Of a DNA stretch of 64,000 nt, positions 1-11,240 are shown in pieces. This DNA comes from Isoetes taiwanensis (lineage: Eukaryota > Streptophyta > Lycopodiopsida > Isoetales > Isoetaceae). The DNA lies in NCBI GenBank assembly GCA_021234155.1, contig JAJEKV010000001.1, positions 28,413,768-28,477,767 on the forward strand, read 5' to 3'. How positions within the stretch are numbered: the first letter of the stretch is position 1; each line of letters begins with the position of its first letter. Under the pieces are notes generated by a model, which ran no database searches, had not been told where the DNA came from, and worked only from the letters and a program-made list of their open reading frames with translations. Made by a program: the position numbers and the translations under genes.

Positions 1-983
1 GAAGAATCCCCATAAAATGGGTCAGTGAAGAGCTTTTTCATACCTTGAGGTGAATAAGAAGAAGGGGAGATTTCGACCAGAAGAGAACTCCGCCATAACC
101 GCTATAATCCGGCAGATGCTTCAGGGCAGGGGCAGAGTGTATGAGGCATAGAGTCGGTTGCCCCACTCTGCACGAATACTTGTTAGTAACCCATGAACCG
201 CTCTAACAAGTGTCCTAAATTCCTCTCTTAAGCATAAAAGCCTTTTTCGACCCCAGCCCTTTTTTGCAAGGGTAAAAAAGGAAAAGTGGCACATATTATT
301 AAAACAAGTCCTCCTTTCTTGTATTTACGAGATTCCTTCCTCGTTGTATCTTTCTTCTTCAAAGAGCCGTCACATGACAATTATTTGCAACCTAGAAGCA
401 ACGTCTTGTATACAAGAGCAGACAATTGCTACCTAGAAGCAACGTCCGCTCAAGTTTTCTCTATCTCTATTATATTATTTTATAAGGAAAAAATATTCTG
501 GTGTGTATGTGACTTTTAGTTTGCAACTTTCCAGTCATGTTCCTGTATTTATAACGATGACAATATTGTAGCCATGCTTTAAAAGGATCTTATAGGACAA
601 ATTAAAAGAATTTTAAAATCTCGGGAAGGGAACTAAAGCCTTAAGCCTAGATGGGTGTATTTCTTGTTACATCTCCGGTATAATTCGTATTGCCAAAGTC
701 AAGGGATATGTTTTCACGATATGAATACAATACAATCCAACTTACAATTCAGCTCATGATAAGAATACAATCCAATCCAACTAACAATCGTATCCAACTC
801 ACTACTTCTCATTTGCATATTCATGCATTCTAACTAAGCTTATGTTTGCTCTAAAGACTTGCAAGCTAAGCTATTTAGTTGGATTCGAATATAATTTTGC
901 TTTACTTGTTGGCGATCTCGGCTTGCTTTACTAGTATGCTATGGGCTAAAGTTGCCATACTAGTATGTTTTTGTGTAGATAAC
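1..983. other. no gene recognised
   Basis: Mostly AT-rich sequence with frequent stops in all frames. The short open frames here resemble no family I know. Between about 725 and 800 the phrase AATACAATCCAA recurs imperfectly, which looks like local slippage. Confidence 0.6.
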
Positions 984-1122
984 GCCCTGGCTCAAGGGGT
1001 TACGAGAAAAGAAAACGAGGGCCATATGGCCATAACCAAGATGGCGAGAGACATCCTCGCCATCTTGGCCATAGCCACATGGCCCTCAAATTTTTTTTGT
1101 AAGTAACTCCAAGGGCCAGGGC
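984..1122. repeat. nested foldback element (MITE-like hairpin)
   Basis: Two nested inverted repeats share one centre. The inner arms are 1017-1048 and 1056-1087: 32 nt each, about 28 matching, with a 7-nt loop. The outer arms are 984-1002 and 1104-1122, starting GCCCTGGC and ending GCCAGGGC, about 15 of 19 matching. The whole 139-bp unit is a near palindrome, as expected of a foldback MITE or a small-RNA hairpin. I see no clear target-site duplication and no coding capacity. Confidence 0.7.
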
Positions 1123-1498
1123 TTTATTGTCCTTAAGAAGCAGGGCAGCCATGCATTTTTGAAATGGGACCCTGATTTCATGATCAGAGGTGAATCAAGA
1201 TCAAATGCAGGGAATTGAACCATGCTTTCAATACCAGTTCTCTATTGTTAAGCCCCTGCTTTAAGCCCCGTGGAACAATAAAAGAAAGGAAGAACAACCA
1301 TATAAACAAGAACAAAAGAAAGAATAAAGAAAGGAAGAACAAGCATATACGAGATGAACAAAACAATGATTTCGATTGCAAAAAGCAAACAAATGTCTTC
1401 TTTATGCCTTATCGAACGAACAACTACTGAATCATAGTACTGGTGGCCTACTTTAGGCAAAAAGAGAACATGGAAAGAACAAAAAAAAGGGGAGAATA

Positions 1499-2044
1499 TA
1501 GAATAGAATGATTTTTATCGTCCACAGAGAGCAATCGACCTATGGGACCCAATAAGAGAGTGCAACAGACTTATTGATGTCCAGATTAAGAAACCCCCGC
1601 CTCAAAATGTTTTTGAGGGAAAAATCGTGGCAGTAATAAAAGTGATATCAAACTGTACAAATATACATATCGTGTAACACACATACAAGTCATACGAGTG
1701 TCCAGGAATATAACTAATCCTGCACATCCATGACCTCCTGAAGGTATGATCCCAACATCCGTACTGAAGCCATGCTCAGTATCATATATAGAAGTTGGCC
1801 AGGCCTGACCAACTTGCATGCCTAGATTTGATCATATGTCGGGCAGCTTTGGAAGGTATGACATTCGTCGTCAATGGCTCCCATTTTGCGACATCGACAA
1901 GGAATAGAATAGATTTTTTAACGTCCACGAAGACCAAGAGGCCATGGGACCCATACAATGGCCCAGTACAACCATTACTACTAGGATTAAAAAACCCCTG
2001 CCTCGAAAGATTTTTAAGGGAACAACCTTTGCAGTAATGATGAT
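1499..2044. repeat. diverged ~140-bp direct repeat pair
   Basis: 1499-1638 and 1902-2044 share GAATAGAAT, ATGGGACCCA, a lysine-codon-like run before CCC(C/T)GCCTC, and GCAGTAAT in the same order, with many substitutions. They are probably two old copies of one noncoding repeat. The DNA between 1123 and 2197 otherwise holds nothing recognisable. Confidence 0.5.
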
Positions 2045-2197
2045 ACTAGACAAGCAAGAAGAAAATATAAGCAGGCGATGACTACTGAGGGCTCAATAAT
2101 TGAAGACGCTCATCCAGAGCCTCAAGTATGTATAATGCCAATTCATGCACAGATGGGGCTATGAGAAGTTGTGGAAGCATGGAATGGAATGCTAAAG

Positions 2198-3366
2198 TTA
2201 AATGACGGTAACCATCTCAAAAGCAAGACATCTTAGCAAAATTTGGCTTTCGTCTTCAATAACTTGTAACTGGCAACATGCATATAATCTCGCTTCTCGT
2301 GGCAATTGCGGCCGCTCCCATTTACATGTCTCAATCCGTAGCTTGTGGGACCCTATGCGAATTGATGCAATAGCTACAAGCTTTTTCTTGGACAAGGAAG
2401 TAAGCAAATAAGCTTGTGGTCCTGGTGCCAAAGTGATATTTATATGTGCATGATAATGACCAGTTTTAACTTGGGCTAAGGCAACTGCATCCCACATCTT
2501 CTGAGAAAATGGACCATCGAGATATTGTTGCAAAAGCTCAGGATCAAAACTTGCAAGCACCATGCAGTGTTCCGGTTGCACAGACCAGTAGGCAAACCAT
2601 GCATTACAATTTTCTTTCCAACATCGTTTCAAATGCTGGGGAGATTCAGGCATGGTAAGTGCGAGATGAGGGTACCTATCATCATCCATGTGATGCATCT
2701 TGCTGATATAGTGGAGATGGCCTCTGTAGCCGTAGAAAGACTTTTTTATTTGAATTAGCATCGGGGTACAACTAACTATATTGCCAAAAATAAATTCATA
2801 TTGTATATTTTCAACGGAGATAGGTTGAATCCCTTGCTCTCTCGTGATATGATCCTCTTCCCACCAAGTCCTTAGCTTCATGGCAGAATATTGAAGAGGT
2901 CAAAAACCTGTCTCTGTAAAGGAATAGTATAGGGCACTGTTGTTTTGACTCCTAGGTTGTAAGTGAGAAAGGACTTTTTCATCCATTCCAAGCTCTCCCA
3001 AGCACGAGTACTAATGGCAAGCCCCCATACTTCATAACCATACAGTAAAGCAGGTTCTACTAAAGCCTGAGACAAGTGTGCTTTCCGTGACCAATCATGA
3101 ATCTCTGCTCGAAAATAATTGTTTTGCATTGCATAGAGTGCTCTCCAGCCAACAGTCACACGCTTAGCAATACATTGTTCCCAAAGTGTGTTCTTACAGA
3201 ACTCTACACCAAGATACTTGTAGCTATCTACAACTTCAACTTCGTGGCTATCATAGTGCAAAGTTGGAACAATATGCCGACAAGATTGAACTACCAAGAG
3301 CTTGGTCTTTTGGAGATTAACACGCAGGTCTGTATAAACTGTACAGGGCATGTAAATGTATTTAGC
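2198..3366 (-). mobile_element. LINE (non-LTR retrotransposon) 3' fragment, degraded
   Basis: Two adjoining minus-strand frames (3369-2878 and 2881-2198) read as the C-terminal half of a plant LINE reverse transcriptase polyprotein. The first has the post-palm signatures KTKLLVV, YKYLGVEF, GWRALYAMQ, PALLYGYEVWG and KKSFLTYNLGVK. The second ends with the usual C-terminal block: KLRIETCKWERPQ, then PREARLYACCQ and IEDESQILLRC. The frames meet at an ATGA overlap (2878-2881), so one frameshift separates them. The endonuclease and the RT catalytic core are absent, so this is a dead fragment. Its 5' side (high coordinates) ends where a copia fragment on the other strand begins. Confidence 0.8.
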
Positions 3367-3367
3367 C

Positions 3368-3505
3368 AAATCTAGCGCAGAAGTGGAATATGTAGCAGTA
3401 TCACAGGCAGCCTCAGAAATAATTTTGTTACATAGAATGTTTAAGGAGCTGGGAAATTCAACACGGCCATCTTATACTATGATAACAGAAGTGGAGTGGC
3501 GGTGA
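3368..3505 (+). mobile_element. Ty1/copia RNase H fragment
   Basis: One open stretch of 45 codons begins KSSAEVEYVAVSQAASEII and continues LLHRMFKELG. This is the classic copia RNase H motif (S-A-E-x-E-Y-x-A...E-x-x-L...L). Nothing else of a copia element is visible nearby. It abuts the LINE fragment on the opposite strand almost to the base, so the locus is a junction of two element relics. Confidence 0.75.
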
Positions 3506-4137
3506 CCAAAAGTCCAATTCATCATTCTAAAACTAAACACATTGAAATACACTATCACTTCATATGACATGAAGTAGAAAAAGGAGAAATAGATGTGGCC
3601 TATATTGCCATGAAATTGTAACAGGTCGTACATGTTCACAAAGGTTCTTTCTAAATCCAAGTTGCTGAAAGCCAAAAATCAAGTATGAATTATGGATTGT
3701 AAAGGTTAAGGGGGACTATGTGGATGTAGCCTTCACACATGCCGAAACCTCATATGCCAATTGTCAAACATGGCTTATTTAAAAAGGCGGTAAAGTTGGG
3801 CTTGAAATACAGATAAAAAGGATAGAGCCAATGGTATAAGGATCCGAATACAAAGTCGGATGAGAAGAGACAGAGTTACAGAACATCTTGGCAAAGATCT
3901 TTGAATCGAGAAGCATCTCGGTTGTAGCATCTGGATGAGATGGAAGGACAAGGCATCTGGAGTGCCGATGGTGCAACAGAATCATTGCAGAAGAGGGAGG
4001 CAGAGTGAAACTGACAGGGAAGACATACTCTAACAAAGCAGCAGAAATTGCGTCACCTGATCATGGCAGATATCAGAGTTGCGGTTTGCGGCAAAACTTA
4101 GCCTGTCGAGATTAACTTTGAGAAGCTTGTGAAGTAA
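3506..4137. other. no gene recognised
   Basis: Short frames on both strands, including an 85-codon minus frame at 3779-4036, have no recognisable motif. I see no repeat structure. Confidence 0.5.
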
Positions 4138-4169
4138 GTGGTTTGGCTGACTGGATATTGCTCGAAAAC

Positions 4170-4291
4170 CAACAACCCTTTGTTGGATAAGAGAAAGCCC
4201 TTTTACTGGGCTTTCGGTGTTGGAAAATGGGTCGATGCACGTCAGTGCGGAGGCCCACTTGACAACACTGAAAGCCCAGTAAAAGGACTTT
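4170..4291. repeat. miRNA-like hairpin / inverted repeat
   Basis: Arms 4194-4222 and 4263-4291 are 29 nt each. They differ at two positions, one of which would be a G:U pair in RNA, and flank a 40-nt loop. Just outside the left arm lies a small perfect palindrome, CCAACAA-ccct-TTGTTGG (4170-4187). Arm and loop sizes suit a plant MIR-type precursor or a foldback element. There is no expression evidence. Confidence 0.55.
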
Positions 4292-4742
4292 GTTTTAACA
4301 CAAAGGACGGTTGGACCATTACGACGTCGCCACGTGTACTTGCATCAGGAAAAAACAACGGAATGACAAGTAAAAAAACAGAAACAGTGAGTAAAAGCGA
4401 TAGAACGTGGCGTAAAAAAAAGAGAATTGTGAGTAAAATTCTTGGACTACTTTTTGTGTTTGAAAGAAGGACACGTGTCACACATCTATTGGATAGGACG
4501 GCTGAATGTGGGACGACTGTCCTTTATACGTAGCATTGGTCCACCCTCAGCATTAGCTTTTCACATTTTTAATACCCTTCTCCGATAACCACTATCGATG
4601 CCCCAGGGGCTCCAAAGGTGTGTTTGCGTGTTTTAAAATGATAAAACCATCAAACCAAATATAGTATAGTTTATGCTTTGGCATTTTAAACAAGTGCCAT
4701 TGGGGGATTGATTGGTTGACTTTGTTGCTTAAACTCTTGAGT

Positions 4743-4928
4743 GTGAACATCTTCACCTACTTCAATGATATGCTATGCCAAATAACAGTGTAGGGGATAT
4801 AAAGAAAAGGATTAATCTATCCACCTTTTTTGTTTGTGAACATCTTCACCTACTTCAATGATATGCTATGCCAAATAACAATGAAGGGCTGAAAAGAAAA
4901 GGGTTGATCTATCACTTCTCTTGTTTAA
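4743..4928. repeat. tandem duplication, 93-bp unit x2
   Basis: GTGAACATCTTCACCTACTT begins at both 4743 and 4836. The following ~60 bases are nearly identical, and the copies diverge towards their 3' ends. Noncoding. Confidence 0.8.
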
Positions 4929-5769
4929 GTCTTATGCAAAAGGTGCAATGTAGTCCCTGCGATCTGTCAATATAACCTATTTCAAAACATGTAGTGTAAT
5001 GGAAAAAATTTACTTGAAACAAGAGAATTTATCCATGATATGCTCCAAGATATCCAATATCAACTTTAGACCTTCAAAACCACGGCTCCAATCCACAATT
5101 CGAATTTTACATCTTACTCCAAGCATTCTGGTCGATCAATTTTTGCTGCAAAAAGCGACTGCCAGGGATCTATTTTGGGTTGAAGGTTTTCAAAGTAAAT
5201 TTTTGGCGATGAGTTGGAGAATTGGGTTGGATGCAGAAGAAGGAAGCAATAATTTTTATGTGATCAACCATACAAATGCATGGCAGGAAGTACAACAAAT
5301 TGCACAGTGTTTGTGCTCATCACGTGATGTTCCTGCAGCCTGGATGTAAATCCGATAGATTGCTAGCTCGATGAAGAGCCCCAATGGATCAAAAGTGGAG
5401 GACACAAGGTAGAGTTGGAATAACGAAGAAGAAGGGCATTTCAGTAATTTTTTAAGAATTAGGGACAATATGATAGATACGCCAAAATACTAGGTTATTG
5501 TAACAATTTTTCCTATAAATTATTGTGGGGCCTAACAAACTTTTTCGCATAAGGTTCCCAAATTATCCAATTACTATGATTGTGGTAGTGGTTTGGCGGA
5601 AAATAGGGGAGAGGTTATTTCTTACTATGATTTTGTTAGTGGTTTGGGAAGAAATATTAGGGTTAGGGTTAAAAAAAAATTGGACGTTGGCTAATTGTGG
5701 CGGTTGACGTGGCCATGGCGGCTGCCATCCGAGCATGGCGGGAAGCTGAGAAGTCAGGGAAGCAGAGGT
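4929..5769. other. no gene recognised
   Basis: A 116-codon plus-strand frame (4999-5349) has no domain I recognise. Neither a start context nor splice signals argue for it. The remainder is AT-rich. Confidence 0.5.
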
Positions 5770-5779
5770 AGTCTGGCAG

Positions 5780-5960
5780 AGCTGGGGGGCTTCTGGCGGC
5801 TGAGAAATGTTGCTGAAGAAACGTTGCTGAGAAACCGGCTTTGCTGAGAATCTTTGCTGAGAAGCCGGTTGCAGAGGGCGAGGTGGGGTAGAGAAATCTT
5901 TGCTGAGAAATCTTTGCTGTCAAATCTTTGCTGAGAAATCTTTGCAGAGGGCGACGCAGG
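5780..5960. repeat. GC-rich minisatellite, TTTGCTGAGAAATC-type units
   Basis: About ten imperfect copies of a 14-16 bp unit (CTTTGCTGAGAAAT and variants) are followed to about 6010 by purine-rich GGGCGAGGCAGAGAA repeats. Repetitive Ser/Phe/Ala frames on the minus strand here come from the repeat. Confidence 0.75.
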
Positions 5961-6130
5961 GCAGAGAACGGCGAGGCAGAGAAGGGCGAGGCAGGGCGAG
6001 AAGGGCAAGAAGTGGACGTAGAATCCTGCTTTATGAATCCTTCTTGTTTCTTTTTCTTGGGGCGTTGTTCGGAGTCAGAAGAAGACTCCAACTTGTGCTG
6101 AATGCAGTTCTTATGTCACGTTCTCTTTGA

Positions 6131-6256
6131 ATGGCACCTCTTCAGCCTCATTTCTTCTTATCTGTTCTTCACTCTCATTTGCTCTCATTTCTTGTTATCT
6201 GTGTTCTGTTCTTCAGTCTCATTTGCTCTCATTTCTTGTTATCTGTATTCTGTGAA
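6131..6256. repeat. ~48-bp tandem repeat, about 2.5 copies
   Basis: The phrase CTCTCATTTCTTGTTATCTG recurs with TCTGTTCTTCA(C/G)TCTCATTTG spacers. Pyrimidine-rich and noncoding. Confidence 0.7.
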
Positions 6257-6742
6257 TGGACAATGGATTTTTTGTGTGTATGGATTCAACTATATCATGT
6301 ATGTATGTACGTATTTAGGCGTATGGGGTGCACAAACTTATACGTGGGGCTGATGTGTAAATTCCACGGCCCTTTATACAGTTTTTCCATGTTTGCCTTG
6401 CCATTCTTTATCTTTAGTGGTTGAACACGAGGTGGCTGCAAAACTAGTATACATGCATCAATTGTTCCTATGTCCCCCCCCCTCCCTCCCGGTTCTAATG
6501 ATGGGGGTTTGTCCCCCAGTTTTGGTTTGGGTTTATGCCCTCATTTTGTTTGGGTTCCATAACCTGACTGGGTTCTCGTGGACGATAAAAAATTTAATTC
6601 TATTCATATTTCAGTAGCAAATGTGATACAAATTCCTCCCCTCCTTGGAATGCTCACCCTCGAGCATATGGGGCGTACATCATTTGCCCATGAAGCAATT
6701 TATCAATTGGGATGCTTCCATGGAGACTTGAACTCGAGACTT

Positions 6743-6780
6743 GGCTCTGATACCTATTGTTATGGATCACACCAATAAAC
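6743..6780 (-). mobile_element. primer-binding site and edge of an LTR retrotransposon relic
   Basis: GGCTCTGATACC at 6743-6754 is the reverse complement of GGTATCAGAGCC, the canonical plant PBS matching initiator tRNA-Met. Three bases later TGTTATGGATCACACC starts at 6758, as an LTR edge (TG...CA) should on a minus-strand element. The GAACTCGAG phrase just before it is also common next to such sites. No matching second LTR or pol is visible, so only a relic can be claimed. The right LTR boundary was not found. Confidence 0.6.
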
Positions 6781-8265
6781 CATATCTTTTATATCTCTGA
6801 ACCCTTATTAAAGACTTCTTCACACAATTCACAGTCTCACAATCTGTAATCCATCCAGAATTGCTATATAATCCATAACCAAACTGTTAGCAATGACAAA
6901 AAGATCTCTATTTAACACAAGTCAAATAAACACAGAACACGAGTTACATAGAAAATCAGATTGGCCAATGCTTTAGCTTGCCAAAACCAGATACAATAAC
7001 CAATCTATGGTAGTTCACCACCCAACTGGGTCTTTCAGTGCTAAGAACTGGCAGAATTATGGCAAGGCCTGATAATCAGCCTCCACTGGTAGCTCCTCCC
7101 TCGAGCTAGCATCCCTCAATATAAAACATCAAGAGTTAGGCTCAGAGATAGTAATAGATTATTAAAGAATAATAGTAGAAGCTCTAGAAAAAAAGTAATG
7201 GCTTTCAAAGAAAAAAGTAATGACTTTCATAGAATCATATTCAAGAGTGAATGAGTAGAGCAGTCTTCTTTGACCCCCTATCACTCTTTCGGCCATATCT
7301 TTATTATTCGGATGAACTATGGGAAGTATCTTCCAATTTGAAAACTAGACTTTGAGTTTTCTTTTGAGATCCCGGATGGCATATCTATTTGCATTATTTG
7401 CCTTTCCAACAACCTAACCTGTTTAATTTGTGGATGCATTAAGTTGTAATGTCTGAATAGTTACACTCAAATCGAAATAGGTTTTCCATAAGCTAGATTC
7501 AACAACATTGAAATTTAACGACAGAAACAAAAGTTATGATACAAAATTTCCTACTGTAGTTTTGTATTTGCTTTCTATTCACCCTTATCATGCACAAATC
7601 TGTAGACCAAGCATAAATTTGTCCACCATTATCCTGCATAATCTGTCTACCAGTCTTAAATATAGAACCTTGGAATGCTTATATACCTATCTGGCCTGTA
7701 AACATACATTAGGTTTCAGAAACCACATTGCCAAAACAGAGTAAGCATTGCATCCTAAACAACCCGCAGACTAATAACATACAGATATCCATGCATCACT
7801 ACTAACCTAGTGTTTGCATGATCTAGCTTCAGCACTAACCAATGCCATGATTACACACCCAAGCAAAAGAGTTTAAGCAGTTCACCAGCAAATGCCTAGG
7901 AACTAAAAAGCCCCACGTTTACTCATGAACACTATGGCAACCAAACCTTCCAGCAAACAAGATCCTTATCAACTACATGCACCCTCAAATTAAATCAGCG
8001 AGAAGTCCACATTATCTTCATTGTTTGCTTATGCATTGATCACAAAATTGTCACCTACATCGACAAGTTCTGCCTTCCACAGTTGTCTTCCTCACATTGA
8101 ACATGAGTGACAGGTGTCTGCTCAAGCATAATTTCAGGTTTTAAGGTTGAAAATGTGTAGCATCCCAATCTTTTTATGTTCTTGCACTTATTCCATAGAC
8201 CCCGAACAACTAGTACAGAAGCAAGATAAAGTTTTGTGTGGTGTGTGGTCACATGTCCAGTTGGA
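6781..8265. other. no gene recognised (part probably LTR)
   Basis: AT-rich noncoding sequence. Its left part probably belongs to the LTR starting at 6758, but no TG...CA partner end could be fixed. Confidence 0.45.
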
Positions 8266-8270
8266 TGCTG

Positions 8271-8316
8271 CCTAGTGGCGTGACGTTAAAACTACTATCT
8301 ATCTATCTATCTATCT
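8271..8316. repeat. conserved CCTAGTGG(C/T)GTGAC end with (CTAT)n tail
   Basis: CCTAGTGGCGTGACGTTAAA is followed by a CTAT microsatellite (8293-8316). The same phrase, with few changes and a shorter TCTATCTAT tail, occurs at about 27,005-27,040 and 41,638-41,675. A shared sequence that always ends in a simple repeat suggests the 3' end of a SINE- or RTE-type non-LTR element. Confidence 0.5.
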
Positions 8317-8388
8317 TGATAAATTGGTCAAATAATGTGTATATTCTTGGTCCCCTTCAAAGTATCACAATCATAAGTTACTTAGCTT

Positions 8389-9348
8389 CCTGCAAATATT
8401 ATCTATTTCTACATGCCAGAACACCTATGCACATAATGGACTACATTAGCATCTTCTCCCACATTAGCATTCATTGAAAGATGACAAAGAAAACTTGAGT
8501 GTGTGTACCTGGTGATCTTGCTATCCTTAGTGCTTCTTTTTGTACGGAAGTACCAAATCAAGAATAACACAACATCCTTCAGATAGATTCATATTGATTA
8601 AGATTCAGCCAGAAATGCCTTATTTACGTATACATTCACTGATTTTTAATATGAGCTCAAAAAACCATCCATAGCTTTGGCCTGGTTAAGCCGGTATGAA
8701 CTAAGCCTTCAAGTTCAACTGTTGCGCCTTATTCTGAGTAAAACGTACAATACCGTGGGGTAGAAAATAACATTGGATGCCGGAAGATTGCTTTCTGATA
8801 TGTTATTTAGGCCAAATTCACATTTTTCCTAAATCACACAATGTCCTAGGTAACCTAAGTTCATTCAAACTTCATACGGTGATGTGGAATGCTAGCACTC
8901 AATGCAAGTTGTGGTTCATGATAACTAAGATAAATCCAGCAGTATGTCTGCGAAACTGTGAGAACATGAAAATTTACAGTAATTAAAACATCTTATATTG
9001 TAATGTTATACTGTATTGGATTGGATCAAGCCCAAATTTGAATGGCTGAGATCATTTGATTGCTTCTAAAGACCGTGATTTATTGCACGACTTCTTACCA
9101 CCATGATTGGTCATGATTTGATCTCTTAAGGAGAAAGCAAAAAAGAAAAAGAGAGAAAATGAAGTGGGGTGGGGTTCTTGCAAACATCATCTATTTCTAC
9201 ATGTCAGAACACCTATGCACATAATGGACTACACTAGCACCTTCTCGACATTAGCACGCATTGAAAGATGACAAAGAAAAATTGAGTGCATGTACCTGGT
9301 GATCTTGCTATCCTTAGTGCTTTCTCTTTTACGAAAGTACCAAATTAC
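8389..9348. repeat. ~170-bp direct repeat pair (8389-8562 and 9176-9348)
   Basis: Both copies contain CCTATGCACATAATGGACTA, CATTGAAAGATGACAAAGAA and TACCTGGTGATCTTGCTATC in the same order. On the minus strand the right copy runs into the 3' end of the transposase-like gene, so the left copy is a partial duplicate of that gene's tail. An unrecognised 69-codon frame and AT-rich sequence lie between the copies. Confidence 0.75.
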
Positions 9349-9359
9349 TATTTCTCTTT

Positions 9360-11240
9360 AACATCTCACTCGTAATAATCCTCCTTATGACTGCCCTTGC
9401 ACCATCGTGCTCCCCTTTACCACGGCAAGATGCAAAAAAATTTCATTCAATCTTAACTCCATTAGATTGGAAAAATCTGCCTAAATAATAGAAGCACCTC
9501 GAGGACTTGAACTGCGTTGCACAACCATCGGACCAGCATACATCTTTTGAATCAGAAATACATTTGCTTGACAAATAATCAGCATGTTTTTGGAGACAAT
9601 ATTGTACAAATAATGTATCATGCAAGCGATCATCTGACATATAAAAATGAGTTTCCTTCACCAGCTTGCGGCCACCCACAACAAGATTTGCCTCCTCGTC
9701 TTTCTTTGCATACCTGTAGGTAATGTGTACAAGTAAAGAACATTGGTCATTATAATGCATTGTTTGAATCTCCTGCTGGATTTATAATGTATAGTTCTAT
9801 GCAAAATCAAAGACAGAGACAACCATATCTTCTGGGAATGTTTGCAAGCAATCTTTAAACTGATCTGCCTGCCACCTTGGCATGTAACTGTGAGGAGTTT
9901 TCACAATGGGCTTTCCACCCTTATCCTTCACAAATGTTTCTTTGACCTAGAAAAGTATAATCAATCCAGCAACAATGATAATTCAAACAAAAATATCGAC
10001 CCTAAACCAACATCTAAGTGAAGAAACCAAAAAAAAAAAAATAATAAGTTTCAAGTCCTAACCTTCTCAAAGTTCTTCCAATCACATTTCATTCTCTGGC
10101 TCTTTTCCTTTGAACATCTTGTGAATAATTTCAGACCACAATCATCACATTCCATTATCAAATATTTGGAGTTGTACCAATCTACTGTCTCCTTTTTAGT
10201 ACACACCATAAATCTCCACATCTCATTAACACTATTGAAAGTGTGCATCCCAGCTACACAAATCGGACCTGGACCACATATGCCACGTTTGCATGTACAA
10301 TTTGAACCGTGGTTATTTTAAGCTCACCTTAGCTTGTTGATGGCCTACCTAACATATTCCATTCGCATATGTTATATGCAACAACATGTTTCTCTCTTCT
10401 TTAGTCTCACAAACTTAGGTTTCAAGGTTTTGAACAACCTCAATTCTATCTTTATTTCTGGATATTGCCACTTGAATCTTGTGTAGAACATGACCTGAAA
10501 TTCAAGAACGCAATGTACAATAAAGAAAAACATTATGTTAGCCAAACAATCAAACACATACATGTGACTCTTCCAGAGAGTGAATTGGATGTAAAATATA
10601 AGGCTTTGACATTTTAATACCGTTATTAGATCTCCTCAATTTCATAACCTGTTTTTTGTTTGGAGACACTCTAGTTTCAGAAATCCAAAAGTTGTATACC
10701 GTTTCACGATCTGACTCGAATAATCTATCGGTTCTGCTTCTCCTCTTGAACATGGATCAGGGTTCCCCACATTCAGCAACTGCCCGATTGTCCAAGACAG
10801 TATACACAGTCCTCCTCTTCAAGTTCAAAGCCTTTGCAACTGCTACTCGATTGTTGCATCCACTAACAGCCATCAGTAAAGTAGATGACCTTGCTTGATT
10901 AATGGGTTGTGTCCTACCATGTTTCTTACTTTCAAGCGTTTTTTTTTTTCACGTTGTCAATAAGATGCTTGTATACATTTAATTGCCTATTTCTAGTGAT
11001 GTTAAACTCGGGTAACTGTCCAGCTACCCTGGAAATTACCTCGTTCCTATCATCGGAATCATAAAGAATGCATTGTCGATGTAATCAACAATTTTCTTGG
11101 CCAGCTCTTCTGCTTCTGCCTGGTTGTCATCCTTTCTTCCTGCTTGACTGAACGTAGTGTCTTGAGCTCAGATTGCCTATTCTTATCTCTGTACATTTTC
11201 CTTTTAGCGGATAAAATTCGCCTACGGGAATTATTAGGAG
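9360..11240 (-). pseudogene. decayed transposase-like gene (WSDGCA-QFKS / GKGEHDGA family)
   Basis: Fragments read in order on the minus strand. About 10,900-10,560: helix-turn-helix-like NRVAVAKALNLKRRTVYTV, then FKRRSRTDRLFESDRETVYN. About 10,505-10,340: YTRFKWQYPEIKIELRLF and FVRLKKRETCCC. 10,248-10,080: MWRFMVCTKK and CDDCGLKLF, with a likely donor at GAAG|GTTAGG. 9955-9443, after a TTTTCTAG acceptor: VSVFDFA, ITYRYAKKDEEAN, YMSDDRLHDTLFVQ, WSDGCATQFKSS. After 9443: NFFAS followed by RGKGEHDGA. The ISDD-HD / SDGC-QFK / HGKG-DG set is a transposase-like catalytic block that I recall from many uncharacterised plant and animal proteins; I cannot name the family. In-frame stops (for example within FDFA-NYTL-IQQ, and before NFFAS) and frameshifts make it a pseudogene. 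Confidence 0.65.

Noticed and set aside
5669-6091. 140-codon minus frame rich in Ser, Phe and Ala
   Set aside because: Produced by the 14-16 bp minisatellite.
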